DNA from: Cycas panzhihuaensis
Lineage: Eukaryota; Cycadophyta
Length of the DNA stretch: 64,000 bases
Assembly (NCBI GenBank): GCA_023213395.1
Contig: CM041465.1
Coordinates: 14,508,001-14,572,000 of the forward strand
Direction of reading: 5' to 3'
The notes below the pieces were generated by a model, which worked only from the letters and a program-made list of their open reading frames with translations, was not told where the DNA came from and searched no databases. The translations under genes were made by a program, and so were the position numbers. Numbering within the stretch: position 1 is the first letter of the stretch; each line of letters begins with the position of its first letter. Below are positions 33,890-48,318 of this stretch, in pieces.

Positions 33890-34039
33890 CATGTGTCACC
33901 CAAGTATAATTTATATGTTATATAAGTCATCTTAATATATAATTTATGTATTACATATATCACTATATATATAGTCTATCATCATAACATAGATTTGAGG
34001 CATGTATATATATTCATCGAATCATATCATATATTTAGT

Positions 34040-35826
<1,787 letters not shown>

Positions 35827-35831
35827 ATTTG

Positions 35832-36145
35832 TGAAAGAAGTTAATGTATCAAGGTCATTTGTGTAGATTAATTAAGTGACCTAAAGAATATATCATTAGT
35901 ATTAGTATCTTAATAAAATGTATTTTATGTACATTTGGTTGTAATTTTGAGTTTATATCATTAGGCAAGAAAATCCTAACCCTAATGCCCACCCTTAATA
36001 ATAAAACATGAAATCTCAAGGAGGGAGTCATTATTCATTCTTACCTCCAAGCTTTGCTCTCATATCTTTTTTTCATCTATTTTTCATTCTCTATTGCCAT
36101 TGTGTGTATGTGAATAATTTATTCCATAGATCCATCATTCCTTCG
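35832..36145 (+). repeat. 5' LTR of copia B
   Basis: It starts TGAAAG after ATTTG and ends CCTTCG, where CA would be expected. It is about 85 percent like 48319-48632 by eye, so the insertion is old. Confidence 0.85.
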
Positions 36146-36147
36146 TG

Positions 36148-36159
36148 TGGCATCAGAAC
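36148..36159 (+). other. Primer binding site, copia B
   Basis: TGGCATCAGAAC has two changes from the iMet site TGGTATCAGAGC and lies two bases after the LTR. Confidence 0.7.
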
Positions 36160-38150
36160 TAAAAGATGATCTATTCACTCCATTCCACTTGCATAAACTC
36201 ATTTTGTCTCTCATTCACCTTCAATGTGAAGTATTGAAAGTGTGCTCATTATTTTCGCAATTTTGAGTCTTTTTCTAATGCAAAGTTTATATTTCATTTA
36301 TAGCATATTTCAATATCCTCTATTCATTTGCAAGTGCATTGAGGAACAAAGATGTTAGCCAGAAGAAGGTTTTTGGGCTTTAGGCTCTTAGGAAAAAACT
36401 AACTTTTTATCAATCTTTGTAGCTAATTTTAAATTTCACTAAGGGAGATTCTATTGATTTTTTATCATAAATTAATTATCAATTATAAAGTCTATACCGT
36501 AAATCTATAGGGAAAATTTTTAGTTGCTTGCAGGTAGTAGAAATAAACTTAAACCATTCAAAAAATTGTTGTTTAACTCTACGAGAGGTGAAAATCAAAA
36601 GTTATCCATTTTGGTGAAAACTTTGCAATGAGAGATGCCCAAGCAAGATAAACATTTTTGTCTTTTGTACCATCTCTAAATTTTGCTTCGCTCAACCTCA
36701 AAAAATAGAAGTTTAGTCAGCCCTAATCTGACTACTTTTTTGAGAAATTTTCTCAATTTTTTCAATACATATCAAAATTTCTTAAGGGTTTTAGTAGATC
36801 TAGCTTCAAGGAATCCAACAAATCAAGTTTTATCATATTTGATACACCAGAGTAAGATTTCTTCCAAATTTAGATTTCTACCAAGAAAAGTCTCATAAGA
36901 GTTTCAACGAGTTTCAGACTATTTCTACTCTTTTTTAGAAGTTTTGCTAGAAGACTTCTTGACTCACCATAACGAGATCTATTATCTGGGATAGTGAAGT
37001 TTTGAGTTGAAACATTTTGGTGATTTCATATAGTTGCATGGCCATATAAAAGTTTCTCACAGAAGATTTAGATTCCTCTCGCTTTTCCTAATAATTTCTC
37101 TCTTGGTCAAAATTTAAGTTTAAAAGTAAATTTTTAAGTTTTTTTTATTTTTTCTTTTTATTAATAAAAAAAAGGGGTTTTTCAAATAGTAAAAGCAAAA
37201 AAAAATTCATCGTAATAGTAATACACCTAGATTTTAAGAAAATTTAGTGTTTATACTTAGCATCTTTATATATCTATTAATGTACATGCACATTGATAAA
37301 TAAAAGCATAAAAATAAGCATCAACATATTAGCAATTCATTTTAGCAACATAAATGTAAACATATTTACATATTCCCTAAAATAAACCCATCACGTTTAA
37401 TTTACACCTCTAATTCTTGACTTGTGTGCACGGTCACCTTGGTTGAAATAGATCACAGTTAGCTAAAGTTTGGGCCCTAAGGGATGTGTGAGTTTCATAC
37501 TAGGTCAGGCCTTAACCTGAATACTGGTGGAGCGATAGGTTATCCATGCCTATGGGATCCTTTTATGGATTATCCTGATAACCAATTGGGACAACTAAAA
37601 CCTTAATGCAAGATTAAATTCAACTAGGTCTAATATCCATCATAGTTGTGAGATACGCACGTACCATTTAACTCTTCGGAGGAGGTATATAGTTGTTCAC
37701 TGGTGAACTAGGTGAGGACTGGGAGTACCTGGGCTCCACTGTAACTTAGATTTCATTACTAAGCACAGGTGTAGGTATCATATGTGAAGACCCTAATCAT
37801 ATACTAGAAGCCTTAAGCATCGAAAGCTTACCTATGTTTGGACATAAGTTAGAAGTTAATGGTATAACACATCACCACTCTTTGTCAATTCTATATTAGG
37901 CCTCATTCTTGCATCATTATTTATACTCATTCTTCATAGTTATCGAAAAATACTTAATCATTGTTTGCCTCCTTATCATAGCATTCATTTCTGCATCCTT
38001 GTTGTGCTAGATATACTAGCCATGCGTGTCAATGGCATATACTTATATCATCTCTTCCACTTCTTCATCATCACCATGTTATCTTAATTTAAGGAGAATA
38101 TCAACTGCATACTGAAAGAAAGAAAATTAGGATTTGCGATATACTGAAGT
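36160..38150 (+). other. Copia B leader region
   Basis: About 2 kb precede gag. I see no convincing gene on the plus strand; the short frame at 36683-36898 is not recognised. The segment 37640-37870 matches the copia A leader. Confidence 0.5.
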
Positions 38151-38199
38151 TTTAAATACTATAAAATATGAACGTCTTTAAAGAGCCTACTTGTAACCT

Positions 38200-39043
38200 A
38201 CACCCATCATACCTACAATAGCTACGATACTTGCTTCTGATGGAACTACTCTAACAACTCCTACAAATACTACAGCCAAACTACAATGGGAGATAGATGA
38301 TGAAAAGATTTATGTAGGAATTCTGGTGGTTACTAATCACTCCTTGTATAACTTGACTAATGAAGAGTAACATGATACAACCTATAAGGTCCTTAAAGTT
38401 CTCAAGAAGAACTTTAATACCAAGTTAGACTTAGAATTTATTCATCTTGTTCTAAAAATGAAAAAATTAAAAATGTAGAAGGGACAAGTTCATGAGACAA
38501 TAAATCTCCTTTGACCAATAAAATAAGCAATTGACAAAGATTTTAAGACCTAATACATTATTTGGGCATTCTTGATCCAATTATGTCTACATATCCCTAA
38601 TTATAAAAACTTTCTTAAAAGTTTTCAATCTAGTAGAATATTGAAAACACTCAACTTCTTAACACTTGCTAAGAAGTCCATAGAATTTGACAAGACCTCT
38701 GATACCAACTTTATAGCCTCTGACTCTCTTCCAGATGATGCCTTAAAGGTGGAAGAAGAAGCTTGCTATATAAAAAATTAAGGTCCCTCTTGTAGCAGAG
38801 AAAACAATCGAGCAAGAGGAAGAGGAAGAAATATAGAAAATTATCTACAAGGTCTACCAAGCCCTCAATCATAGCCTTGATAATCTTAAAGCTAAGGGCC
38901 ACCTCAACAAAAACTAAGATAGTCATACCAAACTAGTATCTCTTTAGAGACTTGCAATCAAACTATTATGTGTGATTGGTGTAACCATAAAGGACACTTT
39001 ACAAAAGATTACAGAACAACCACTTATAAGTTGGTCAAGTTCT
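38200..39043 (+). pseudogene. Copia B gag, 5' part
   Basis: Gag-like sequence (LQWEIDDEKIYVGILVVTN near 38285) continues with stops. An open piece follows at 38572-38781, then a Gly/Arg-rich stretch. The zinc knuckle CDWCNHKGHFTKDY is at 38971-39012. The final Cys is Tyr, as in copia A. Copia C interrupts the frame 30 bases later. Confidence 0.75.
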
Positions 39044-39258
39044 TGTAGAAAAACAGAGCATAACTTAAACAGAGAAGAAAAGAGTACTAATATTATTGAG
39101 ATTCAATCTCCTTAAGTATACATCAATGATGTGATGGTTACAACTTCTAATGTAACCGATCACTCTCAGACTACCAAGTGGTATGATCTCATGAGTACAT
39201 TAAGGGTGGTCCTAACATGACCCCCTTTCTTTTCTAGATAAAACATTATATCTCAACA
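39044..39258 (-). repeat. 3' LTR of copia C
   Basis: TGTAGAAAAAC to ATCTCAACA in plus-strand terms. It is next to the PPT on its inner side. Confidence 0.95.
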
Positions 39259-39268
39259 CCCCCTCTTA
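39259..39268 (-). other. Polypurine tract, copia C
   Basis: The minus strand reads aagaggggg directly before the LTR start TGTTGAGAT. Confidence 0.8.
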
Positions 39269-39394
39269 ATGTTTTATCTCTAATAGTCCTATTTTGTCTC
39301 TTAAATATTTGAGCCTTTCTCTCCCAAGAGGCTTTGTCAGGAGATCTGCAACTTGCTCAGATGTGGGGCAATACTCCAAGTCTATCTCTTTATT

Positions 39395-40800
39395 CTATAC
39401 CTTTTCTCTTATGAAATGATGATGAACTTCAATATGTTTTGTTCTTGCATGTAGAATTGGATTTTTGGTCAGCTTGATGGCACTTTGGTTGTCACATTTC
39501 AGGGAAGTTGCTCCTTTTTGCTGTTGATCCAAGTCAAGCAAAAGTTGTCTTAACCAGACAGCTTCACAGGTTGCTAATGTAGCTGCTTTATATTCTTCTT
39601 TTGTAGAGGAGAGAGCTATTGTAGCTTGTTTCTTACTACACCATGAGATTGTTGAGGCTCCTAAGAAGAAACTGTATCCACTCGTGGATTTCCTTTGTTC
39701 TTTGTCATCAGCCCAGTCAGAGTCGCAGTACCCTGATATTTCCACTGGGTACCCCTTTAAGTACACTAACTTGAGATCTGTTGTTCCTTTGAGATATCTT
39801 AAAACTCTTTTTGCGGCTTGCCAATGTTTCAACTTTGGATTCTGCATATATCTGGATATTAGTCCTACTGAGTAGGATATGTCGAGCCTGGTGGCTGTCA
39901 AATAAATCAGACTTCCAATCATTTGTCTGTATAGGGTAACATCTGCATCCTTTTCCATACTATCTACTATTAAGTCATAATTTGTTTCCATGGGTGTTGT
40001 GCATGGATTGCAATTCTCCATCTGAAACCGAACAAGAAGATTTTTGATGTAGTTACTTTGGGACAAGGTTATGTAGTTTTGATGTTGACCTATCCCCAGT
40101 CCCAAGTAGTAATTTAGTGGACCCAAGTCTGTCATTTCAAATTTCTGCTGAAGTTGACCTTTGATCCACTTAATTCCTTCTTCATCATTTCCAGTAAGAA
40201 GCATATCATCTACATAGACAACAATTATTGTTATCTTGTTGTTTGTTTTCCTTATGTAGAGACTGGAGTCGGAGTTACACCGAATGAACTTATTTTCTTC
40301 AAGAAAATGATCTATTTTTGCATACCAGGCGCGTGGAGCTTGTTTTAGACCATACAAATCCTTTTTTAATTTGCAGACCAGATTCTCCTATCCTTGTTTA
40401 GCATATCCATCTGGTTGTTGCATATAGACTTCTTATTCTAGCTCACCGCCTAAGAAGGCGTTTTTTACATCTAGCTAGAAGATTTTCTAACCTTGTGTTG
40501 TAGCCAAAGCTATTACTATCCTTACTGTGTTCATCTTTGCTACTGGAGAAAAGGTCTCATCAAAATCTACACCTGCTGTTTGAGTGTACCCTTTCGCGAC
40601 TAACCTTGCCTTGTATTTTTCTATTTTGCCATCTACTCCTTTCTTTGTTTTGTAAACCCATTTACAGTTCTGATGGATTTATCGTGTAATTCTACTAATT
40701 CCCATGTTTGATTCTTCTTAATTGAATTCATTTCATTATCCATTGCCGCTCTCAATTCTTGATGATCTTTTGCTTCTTGAAAATTTTGTGGTTCAACTTT
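39395..40800 (-). pseudogene. Copia C reverse transcriptase and RNase H
   Basis: The minus-strand frame 40357-39395 (320 codons) covers the second half of RT with an intact YVDD box (40216-40205) and the whole RNase H. Signature pieces of the latter are CDSDWADD, ALSSTKEEY, CDNQSAIKL and HARTKHIEVHHHF. The first half of RT (40800-40360) is broken by one small deletion near 40668 and by stops that replace Trp or Gln codons. The C-terminal end is normal for the family. Confidence 0.9.
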
Positions 40801-40821
40801 GCTTAGAAGAGCTCTTGACCT

Positions 40822-41982
40822 TTATCCCCGAGTTTTCTGTTCTATTACATTTCCTTCTTCAACTGTTTTGACATACCATTTTGGCAACTTTTTCTGTTTC
40901 CATGGATCTTCTTTTTCAATGGTGTCTTCTGATACTTGACTGGTTGATGATGGATCGGCTTGTCCTTCTTTTGAAGTGATTTCTGAATCATTTCCTTCTT
41001 CAGTTTCTTGATCTTCTGAGGTAATTTCTGACTTATTTTCTGGCTCATCTTCTTGCATTTCTTGGAGTCTTGCAGCTTCCTGTTCATTTTCCTTTTCATT
41101 TTCTATTACTCTAATTTGTGAAGATTCAACAGAGTTTTCTTCGTTTAAAATGACATCTCTGCTTACATAGATTTTGTCTGTTTTTGGATCTATGCATTTA
41201 TATACCTTTGAATTTTTACTGTAGCCTATTAAGACACATTTTATGCTTTTTGCATCCAATTTGGACCTTTTTTTATCAGGAATATGCACAAATGCTTGAC
41301 TACCAAACACTTTAAGGAGACTTACATCAGGTTTTTGTCCTGTCCAAGCTTCTTCTGGAGTGACATCCTTCAATGCTTTTGTTGGACTTACATTTATTAG
41401 GTAGCACGCCGTACTAAGCTTCGCCTAATATGTCTTAGATATTTTAGTTCCATACATCATGCTTCGAGCCATTTCCATCAGAGTTCTATTCTTTCTTTCA
41501 GCTACTCCATTCGACCGAGGGGTGTAAGGAGTTGTAACCTGTCTACGAATTCCTCGATCCTTGCAGTAATTTAGAAACTCCTTTGATATATATTCCCCTC
41601 CTCCATCTGATCTGATGTATTTGATTTTCGTTCCTGATTCTATCTCTGCTTCTACTTTAAATTCCTTAAATGTTTCAAAAACTTCTGACTTATTATGTAA
41701 GAAATATACCCACACTTTCCGAGTAAAGTCATCAATGAAAGTTAAGAAGTATCTGCATCCATTAATTGTCAGAGGTGTAATTGGACCATAGATATCTGTG
41801 TGTATCAATTCTAATTTAGACTGAGCTCTCCAAGTACTTTCTTTAAAAGGAAGTCTGTGTTGTTTGCTGAGTTGACAACCTTTACAAACAAATGTATCTA
41901 ATGAAATATTAGGTAGGCCATTTACCATTCCTAATTTTTTCATTTGTTTAAGTGTATCAATTGAAAGATGCCCATACCTCAA
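40822..41982 (-). pseudogene. Copia C integrase and linker
   Basis: The frame 41982-41425 holds the zinc region (RYGHLSI, CKGCQLSKQ). It also holds the catalytic core with HTDIYGP, IRSDGGGEY and NGVAERKNR, so all three acidic residues are intact. A TAG at a Trp codon (41422-41424) separates it from the frame 41373-40822. That frame carries the usual KVFGSQAFVHIP segment, IGYSKNSKVYKCI and an acidic linker to RT. Confidence 0.9.
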
Positions 41983-42084
41983 ATGCCATGCTTAATTATT
42001 AGATTTAGAAGCAGCACAAGCTTTTTCTTCTAGATAAGGAAGTACAGGATCTGACAGGAGTTTGTAAAGATCATTACATCTGAC

Positions 42085-43384
42085 TCATTTTCCAATAATT
42101 TTTCCATCTTTCTTCATATCTAGAATGTGGCAATTCCCTTCTTCATCAAAAATGGTTCTCAAACCCTTTTTGCTCAATTGGGAGACAGAGAGGAGATTCA
42201 TTTTTAGATCTAGTACAAATAAAACATTTCCAATTCTTTTTTCATTTCTATCCAGATTTACTGAAATAGTTCCAATCCCTTTTATATTAAGGGAATACTT
42301 GTCACCCAGTTCTACTGATTTGTCCATATTGTAGGGATTTATGGTTTGAAACCATTCTTCCCGACTTGTCATATATTTGGAGGCTCCTGAATCTATGTAC
42401 CATATGTCTTTGTCTTTCATACCGATAACCATTGCTGTGATGAATGTTGTCTCTTCTTCTTCCTCTTTCTCTTCGTCATTTTCTTTGTTGTAACCTCCAA
42501 TAGGCCGCTTTCCTTTCTGAATTTCACTTCGTCTCTGTGGGCACTGATATGGATAGTGTCCACTTTGTCCGCAGTAGCAGCATATGTCAAAGATTCTACA
42601 ACTGCTGGTGAAATGTCTGGTTCTTCCACAGTTGTAGCAGACTCTGTTTTCTCTGTCGCGTCCTCGTCCTTTGGAACTTTGCCAGTGTCCTCGTCCCCGG
42701 AAGTCTGATGTTCTGCTTGGTCCTCGAAATTGTTGTCTTCCTCTTGGCCCGAGATTCAATCTAGACACAAATGCATCCTCCAATTCTGTCGTGTTTTCAT
42801 ATCTTCTGTTTCTCTGTTCTTATCTTAATAATAAACTTGTCAATTCATCAAGAGTTAATTTGTCTAACCTATCACTGTCTGTGATAGTGTTGACAATTGT
42901 GTCAAATGACTTTGGCAGTCTTCTTTATTACAATTTCCACAAGGTCTTGTTCAGAAATTAGGCCACCAGCACTCAAGAGATTATTTCTCACAGTAATGAT
43001 TTTATGCATAAATTCTTCTACCTCTTCATTTTCTCTCATGTGAAGCTTGTACAACTCTTCTTTGAGTGCAATTATTCTTGCCTTATTCTTTTGTCCATAT
43101 AAATTTTCCAAGCATTTCCAGATTTCAGATGCCTGATTCAATTTTTTGACATAAACTAGGATAGAATCGGAAATGGACATTTTTAATGTGAGACTGGCCA
43201 TATTATTTCTTTCAATCCAATTTCCTAACTTATCATTGCCAACTGGAGGACATTTTTCTGTCCCTTCAGCAATTTCCCAGGCATTTTTCACCCTCAAAAT
43301 TGTTTCTATTTTAATTTTCCATACATGATAATTTGAACCAGTTAATTTTTCTGGTTCAAGTAGAGAGATGAGGGAGGAAGACAT
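42085..43384 (-). pseudogene. Copia C gag and protease
   Basis: ATG 43384 opens gag (MSSSLISLLEPEKLTGSNY), open for 160 codons to 42902. After one frameshift near 42910 gag continues (LDKLTLDEL) through a TAA near 42826. It then joins the frame 42783-42085. This holds two good CCHC knuckles (CYNCGRTRHFTSSC and CCYCGQSGHYPYQC, near 42640-42535) and the protease active site IDSGAS (DSGA at 42393-42382). A TGA at 42085 and a TAA near 41998 separate it from the integrase. Confidence 0.9.
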
Positions 43385-44040
43385 TATTTTTCAGGTCAAA
43401 GGACAAGATTTGAAGTCTGTCTGCATGCGGTTGTACTAATTGCATACGAAACCCTAGGTGTACGGCCAAAACACAAATGTACCTTAAATCAAAGATCTTT
43501 CAGTCGTCGTTCCAGAATTGAAGACAGTTTTTCAAAAAAATTTCTCAGAAGAGAGAAATCTGGCTCAGAATGAAAATCGTATTAGGGCGTAAAATCGTGT
43601 TGAAGAAAATACTTTGAAAAAACTGAGAAAATGTCTTCGAATCTGACTGGAATCTTTATGTACTATCACTAAGAAGGATTTAGGACAGAAAATACCCGAT
43701 ACTAAAAGCAGATCGATGAGATTTTTGAGAAATTCTCCTCAATCCATGTGACTGGTTCGAGGGCTTTTTGGCCTGCAAAACGACTTCAAATCGCTTGGCT
43801 CCAATAGAAAAAAGTCTTCAGCATGCCTTGATCTAGGTCCCCACCAAGTTTCGCTCCAATATGACACTTTGAAAATTTTTGAGTCCGTACACGTCCGTAC
43901 AAGACCGTATAGTTCCGTACACAGGGATAGTAATGATCTTTGGCCGGTGCAAAACTCCAATTGCCTTGTCTGCCCCTTACACCTTTGACTAAGTTTTCTT
44001 TGCATAAGAAATAGTCTCCAGATGATCAGTTAGACTAACC

Positions 44041-44053
44041 TACTCTGATACCA
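44041..44053 (-). other. Primer binding site, copia C
   Basis: The minus strand reads TGGTATCAGAGTA directly inside the 5' LTR, the standard plant iMet-tRNA site. Confidence 0.9.
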
Positions 44054-44268
44054 TGTAGAAAAACAGAGCATAACTTAAACAGAGAAGACAAGAGTACTAA
44101 TATTATTGAGATTCAATCTCCTTAAGTATACAAAAGTGATGTGATGGTTACAACTTCTAATATAACCGATCACTCTTAGACTGCCAAGTGGCATGATCTC
44201 ATGAGTACATTAAGGGTGGTCCTAACATGACCCCCTTTCTTTTCTAGATAAAACATTATATCTCAACA
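44054..44268 (-). repeat. 5' LTR of copia C
   Basis: Identical in length to 39044-39258. Its outer end touches GTTCT. Confidence 0.95.
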
Positions 44269-44273
44269 GTTCT

Positions 44274-45850
44274 AACCAAAACATAGAGCTCACAATGTTA
44301 AAAAAACTTGTGAAAATTTATTTAGTGGTGTAGGTTTTGTACAAATATACTTTTAAAAAATTAAGGGATCTTCAGCATCAAATGTCATTGATCAACCGTA
44401 GAGATACTTTGAAGCTCGATATGGATATATCACTTATGAATTCCCTTTACCAATGCCAAGTCCTATTGGAATTACAAATAGTGTTACTTTAATCGATGGA
44501 TAGTAGATCGTGGACACAGGAGCAACTCAACATATGATATGAAATCACAATCTATATCAAACATTTGACTCAAATGTTCAAGGAGTTATTCATATGGCTA
44601 ATAAATCATAATAACCTATTGAAGGAATTGGTAACATTCATCTCAAACTTCTAGGCTTAAGAGATTTTATATTGCTTGATATCCTATACATACCCAATCT
44701 CAAACAAAACTTACTCTTTTTATCTACACTTGTCTCTCATGGATTTAATCTGATTATAATCATAAATGACCAAACTCTCTAAGTCATTCACCCCCCAACT
44801 GATCGAGTGGCCTTGATTAGATATCTCATTAGCAAACTTTTTCGACTAAAGAGTTCTCCATCTTATGAAGGCCATTGTGCCCAAAGCCCTTGTGTTGATG
44901 AAGAATTTGCATTTAACAAATCTTGACCCACTCAACATTGTCACAAAAAACTCTTTGGCATGCTCGCATAAGCCATGTTCATATCAATAGACTTAGAGAT
45001 CTTTGTAATACTCTTCCAAGTCTTCCAAAGTTCTCCTCTAAGCCCTTCAAATGTGAAGCTTATATTATCGCTAAATCCCATCGATAATCATTTCCTAAAG
45101 GTCAGTAGAAATCGAGTCATCCATTATAGTTGTTACACTATGATCTATGCAGACCAATTCTCATTCCTTCATTGAAGGACAAGTTATATTACATCTCTTT
45201 CACTGATGATTTCACTAAGAAAGTATGGGTAGCTTTTCTACACGAGAAAGATGAAGCATTTCGTATATTCAAAGAATTCAAAGCCCATACTAAAAAAGAG
45301 TCAAGTTATCAACTCAAATATCTTCAAAATGATAATAGTGGCAAATATATCTCACATAAGTTTGGAAGCTACCTTCGAGATAATGGCATCAAGCATCAAA
45401 CAATAGTAAAAGGTACCCCATAACAAAATGGAGTTACTAAGCATATGAATAGGATAATCATCAGCATGGCTCGAGCTATGTTGGTATACAAAAATGTACC
45501 TACCTACTTATAGGTTGAAGCCATCTGGATAGTCATTTATTATATTAATGCTATTAGCCCATCAAAGGAAGGGCAATCACCTAATGAAAAGTGGTTAAGA
45601 CAAGCCCCCATTATTTACTACTTTAAAATTTTTAGCTCTACATGTTATACCCACATTCTAGATGCATATCGAAATAAACTCCAACCAAGGGTACTTAAAG
45701 GCATTTTTGTCGGATACCCTATGGATGAGAAAATGTATAAGGTCTTTATACCTTCATAATGAAAAATCATTACCAGAGATGTCATTTTTATAGAGACAGA
45801 GGATTAGTTACTTAGACTAGACTCTAAAATACCCTCATAGAGCTACAATG
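44274..45850 (+). pseudogene. Copia B gag end, protease and integrase
   Basis: The frame resumes after copia C. The protease motif IVDTGATQHM is at 44507-44536 (DTGA 44513-44524). A zinc region follows near 44940-45090, where a CxxC Cys is Tyr (CEAY). The integrase core is open at 45130-45423 (LKDKLYYISFTDDFTKKVW). The first two acidic positions survive (near 45141 and 45331). The third, usually Glu in VAER, is Lys at 45439-45441. Stops are present throughout. Confidence 0.8.
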
Positions 45851-46379
45851 ATATTATCAAGTATGATGTTCATATTCCAAAATTTAGGGAGAGGGGGGAC
45901 ACATAAATTACTCCAAATATTAGAAGCTAACAATAGAGCCTCGGAGGATATAAGCTATGACTCTGAATCAATGAGTGCACACCTAGCACCATCCTTTGAA
46001 GATAGTAGAGTTAGCAAAGGCAAAGTCATTATAGAAGAATCATCCTCTCCATATTTAGTTAATAAATGTAAAACAGTGGTAGAAGGACCATCTTCCCCAG
46101 GCACATCAGCATCCTCCTCACAAAATGATCATTTTAATTAATAAGATGAGAACTAAAAAGTTGAGGAAATGAGGACCTCATTCCCAACTCAAGAATCTTG
46201 TGAATCCTACTATCTCAACAAGGACATACGACCAGATGAGGTGGAAAAAACTAGCACTCAAAGTGCCCATAGAGCAAGGATACAAAAATCATTATATACT
46301 AAGCTTGAACTGGTAGAACTGCTCCTTACTTTTAATGAAGAACCCCTCTTGTACTAAAAATCTATAAAACATACTGTTT

Positions 46380-47850
46380 GGAGAAATACAATAAATGAAG
46401 AATACCAACCTCTCATAAAAATGGTACATGGGAGCTCATTGATCTACCACTTAGCATAAAGGTAGTTCAAAATAAATGGGTGTTCAAAAATAAATACAGA
46501 TAAGATGGTACCCTTGAAAAACATAAGGTGAGATTGGTAGCTAAAGCATTCACACAAAGGGAAGGTATTGACTACATTGAAGTCTTTACACCTATAACCA
46601 AGTAACCTACAACTAGAACTCTTGTGGCCTTGGCTACTCAACAGGGCTAGAAAATCCACTAACTTGATATTAAGACTATGTTTCTCAATGGGGATCTTGA
46701 ATAAGAAATTTACATGGCTCAGTTAGAAAGATATAAGATTGAAGGTCAAGAATAAAACATTTGCAAACTTAGAAAGTCCTTGTATGGCCTTAAGCAAGCC
46801 CCTCATGCTTGGCTTACCAAGTTGTCTGAAAGAATGAGGCAACTTGGATATGAGATTTGTGACTACCAAGATATTAATGCAACACTATTCATTAAGCACT
46901 AAAAAGATAGTTGCTTATCTCATAATCTTTATGGATGACATATTAGTAACAAATAACAGTGAACAAGTAATAAGTTAGCTAAAAAGGACCTTGGAAAAAT
47001 ATTCGAATTGTCTGACCTCAGTTTGATGAAATATTACTTGGGAATTGAAATAACACAAAAGAATGAAAGTTTTTTCCTCTTCTTAGAAAAATATATCAAT
47101 AATCTTCTAACCAACTTTTAGTTAAAAGGTGCTCGACTAGTGGCTTTACCTATGGACCCTAATACCAAACTCCTAGTTGATGGTGATACTAGGGAGGTAG
47201 ACGCAACACTCTATAAGAAACTTATAGGTAGTTTCATCTATACTACCAATACAAGACTAGATATCACACAAGCATTCTTGCACGATTCATGATAAATCCT
47301 AAGTAGAATTGTTGATAGGCTACAGTTTAACTATTAAAATACCTAAAGACAACTAGTAAATTTAGTCTATTATATGAACCTAATAATAAATTTAAGTTTT
47401 TTGTATACACAAACTCAGACTTTACAGGAGATAAAGATACAAGAAGATCTATGTTTAGGTTTGTAATGTTTCTTAGAACAACACCAATATCATGGAGATC
47501 CAAATGGTAGAAAATAGTTACTGATTCAACTACCGAAGTTGAATACATTGTTGCTTCTAAGACCAGCAAGGAGGTAATATGGCTTAGAAATTTATTAGAA
47601 ACATTGAATATCACCTAAACAAGTCTTATCAGCCTTCGTGTGAATAATCAATTAGTAATCAACATGGTAAAAATTTATGTATTTCATGATTGTACCAAAC
47701 ACATAAGTACAAAAGTCTACAGGATTGGAGAATTAGTTCATGACAACATAATTCAATTGGAATACTACCCCACAGCAGATCAAGTGGTTGATATCTTCAC
47801 CAAACTACTACAAAGGGTGAAGTTTGAACAATTCCAAAGGTAGCTCAGCC
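46380..47850 (+). pseudogene. Copia B reverse transcriptase and RNase H
   Basis: RT is readable from about 46455 (VVQNKWVFKNKYR) through SLYGLKQAPHAWLTKLSERM and the catalytic box FMDD (46928-46939). KYYLGIEITQKNE follows near 47031. RNase H runs to 47843 with an open last piece (47640-47843, HISTKVYRIGELVHDN and DQVVDIFTKLL). Several frameshifts and stops break it. Confidence 0.85.
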
Positions 47851-48308
47851 TTAGAGGCTCTATCTTCGAATGATCAAAGAAGATAGAAATAAGATTGTCA
47901 TACCCTATTCTATTCATGAAAATCCCTTGTGGGTGTGGAAGAATAAGAGTAAGTCTCTACTCTATCCTATTTGTGAAAATCCCATGTGGGCACGAAAGGA
48001 TAAGGATTGTACTAGTTTTGAAAAATCAGAACCTGTGAAAACTTGAAAGGATATAGGGGATAACCAAATGATATATAGAGACTCAATAGATCAAGATGTA
48101 TATTTAAGATGTTTAGCTATCAAGCTACATCAAAAGTCGCATTAACCATTTTGATTTATAAAAGGGGCTATAGATCTTAGAAAGTCTATGGGTTTTTATT
48201 CCCCATGAGGGTTTTCCCATAAAAGTGTCATTTAGAATTTTAATGTAATAATGAGGCTCAAATGAAGACCTCATAGAATAGATTTTCTCAAAATGACCTT
48301 CCACCATT
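47851..48308 (+). other. Copia B 3' untranslated region
   Basis: It contains repeated motifs of the type ttcatgaaaatccc (near 47914 and 47970). The first part matches copia A reversed (11144-11210). No gene. Confidence 0.5.
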
Positions 48309-48318
48309 AAGGGGGGAA
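48309..48318 (+). other. Polypurine tract, copia B
   Basis: The purine run aaggggggaa abuts the LTR start at 48319. Confidence 0.75.

Larger units (their letters stand above)
39044..44268 (-). mobile_element. Copia C: nearly intact Ty1/copia element nested in copia B
   Basis: This is a full-length element of 5225 bp. It has two 215-bp LTRs (8 differences counted, about 96 percent identical) and a perfect duplication GTTCT (39039-39043 and 44269-44273). A perfect iMet-type primer site (44053-44041, TGGTATCAGAGTA) and a PPT (39259-39268) are present. All copia domains are there on the minus strand. A handful of stops and two or so frameshifts make it inactive. It is the youngest insertion that can be dated by LTRs here. 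Confidence 0.95.
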
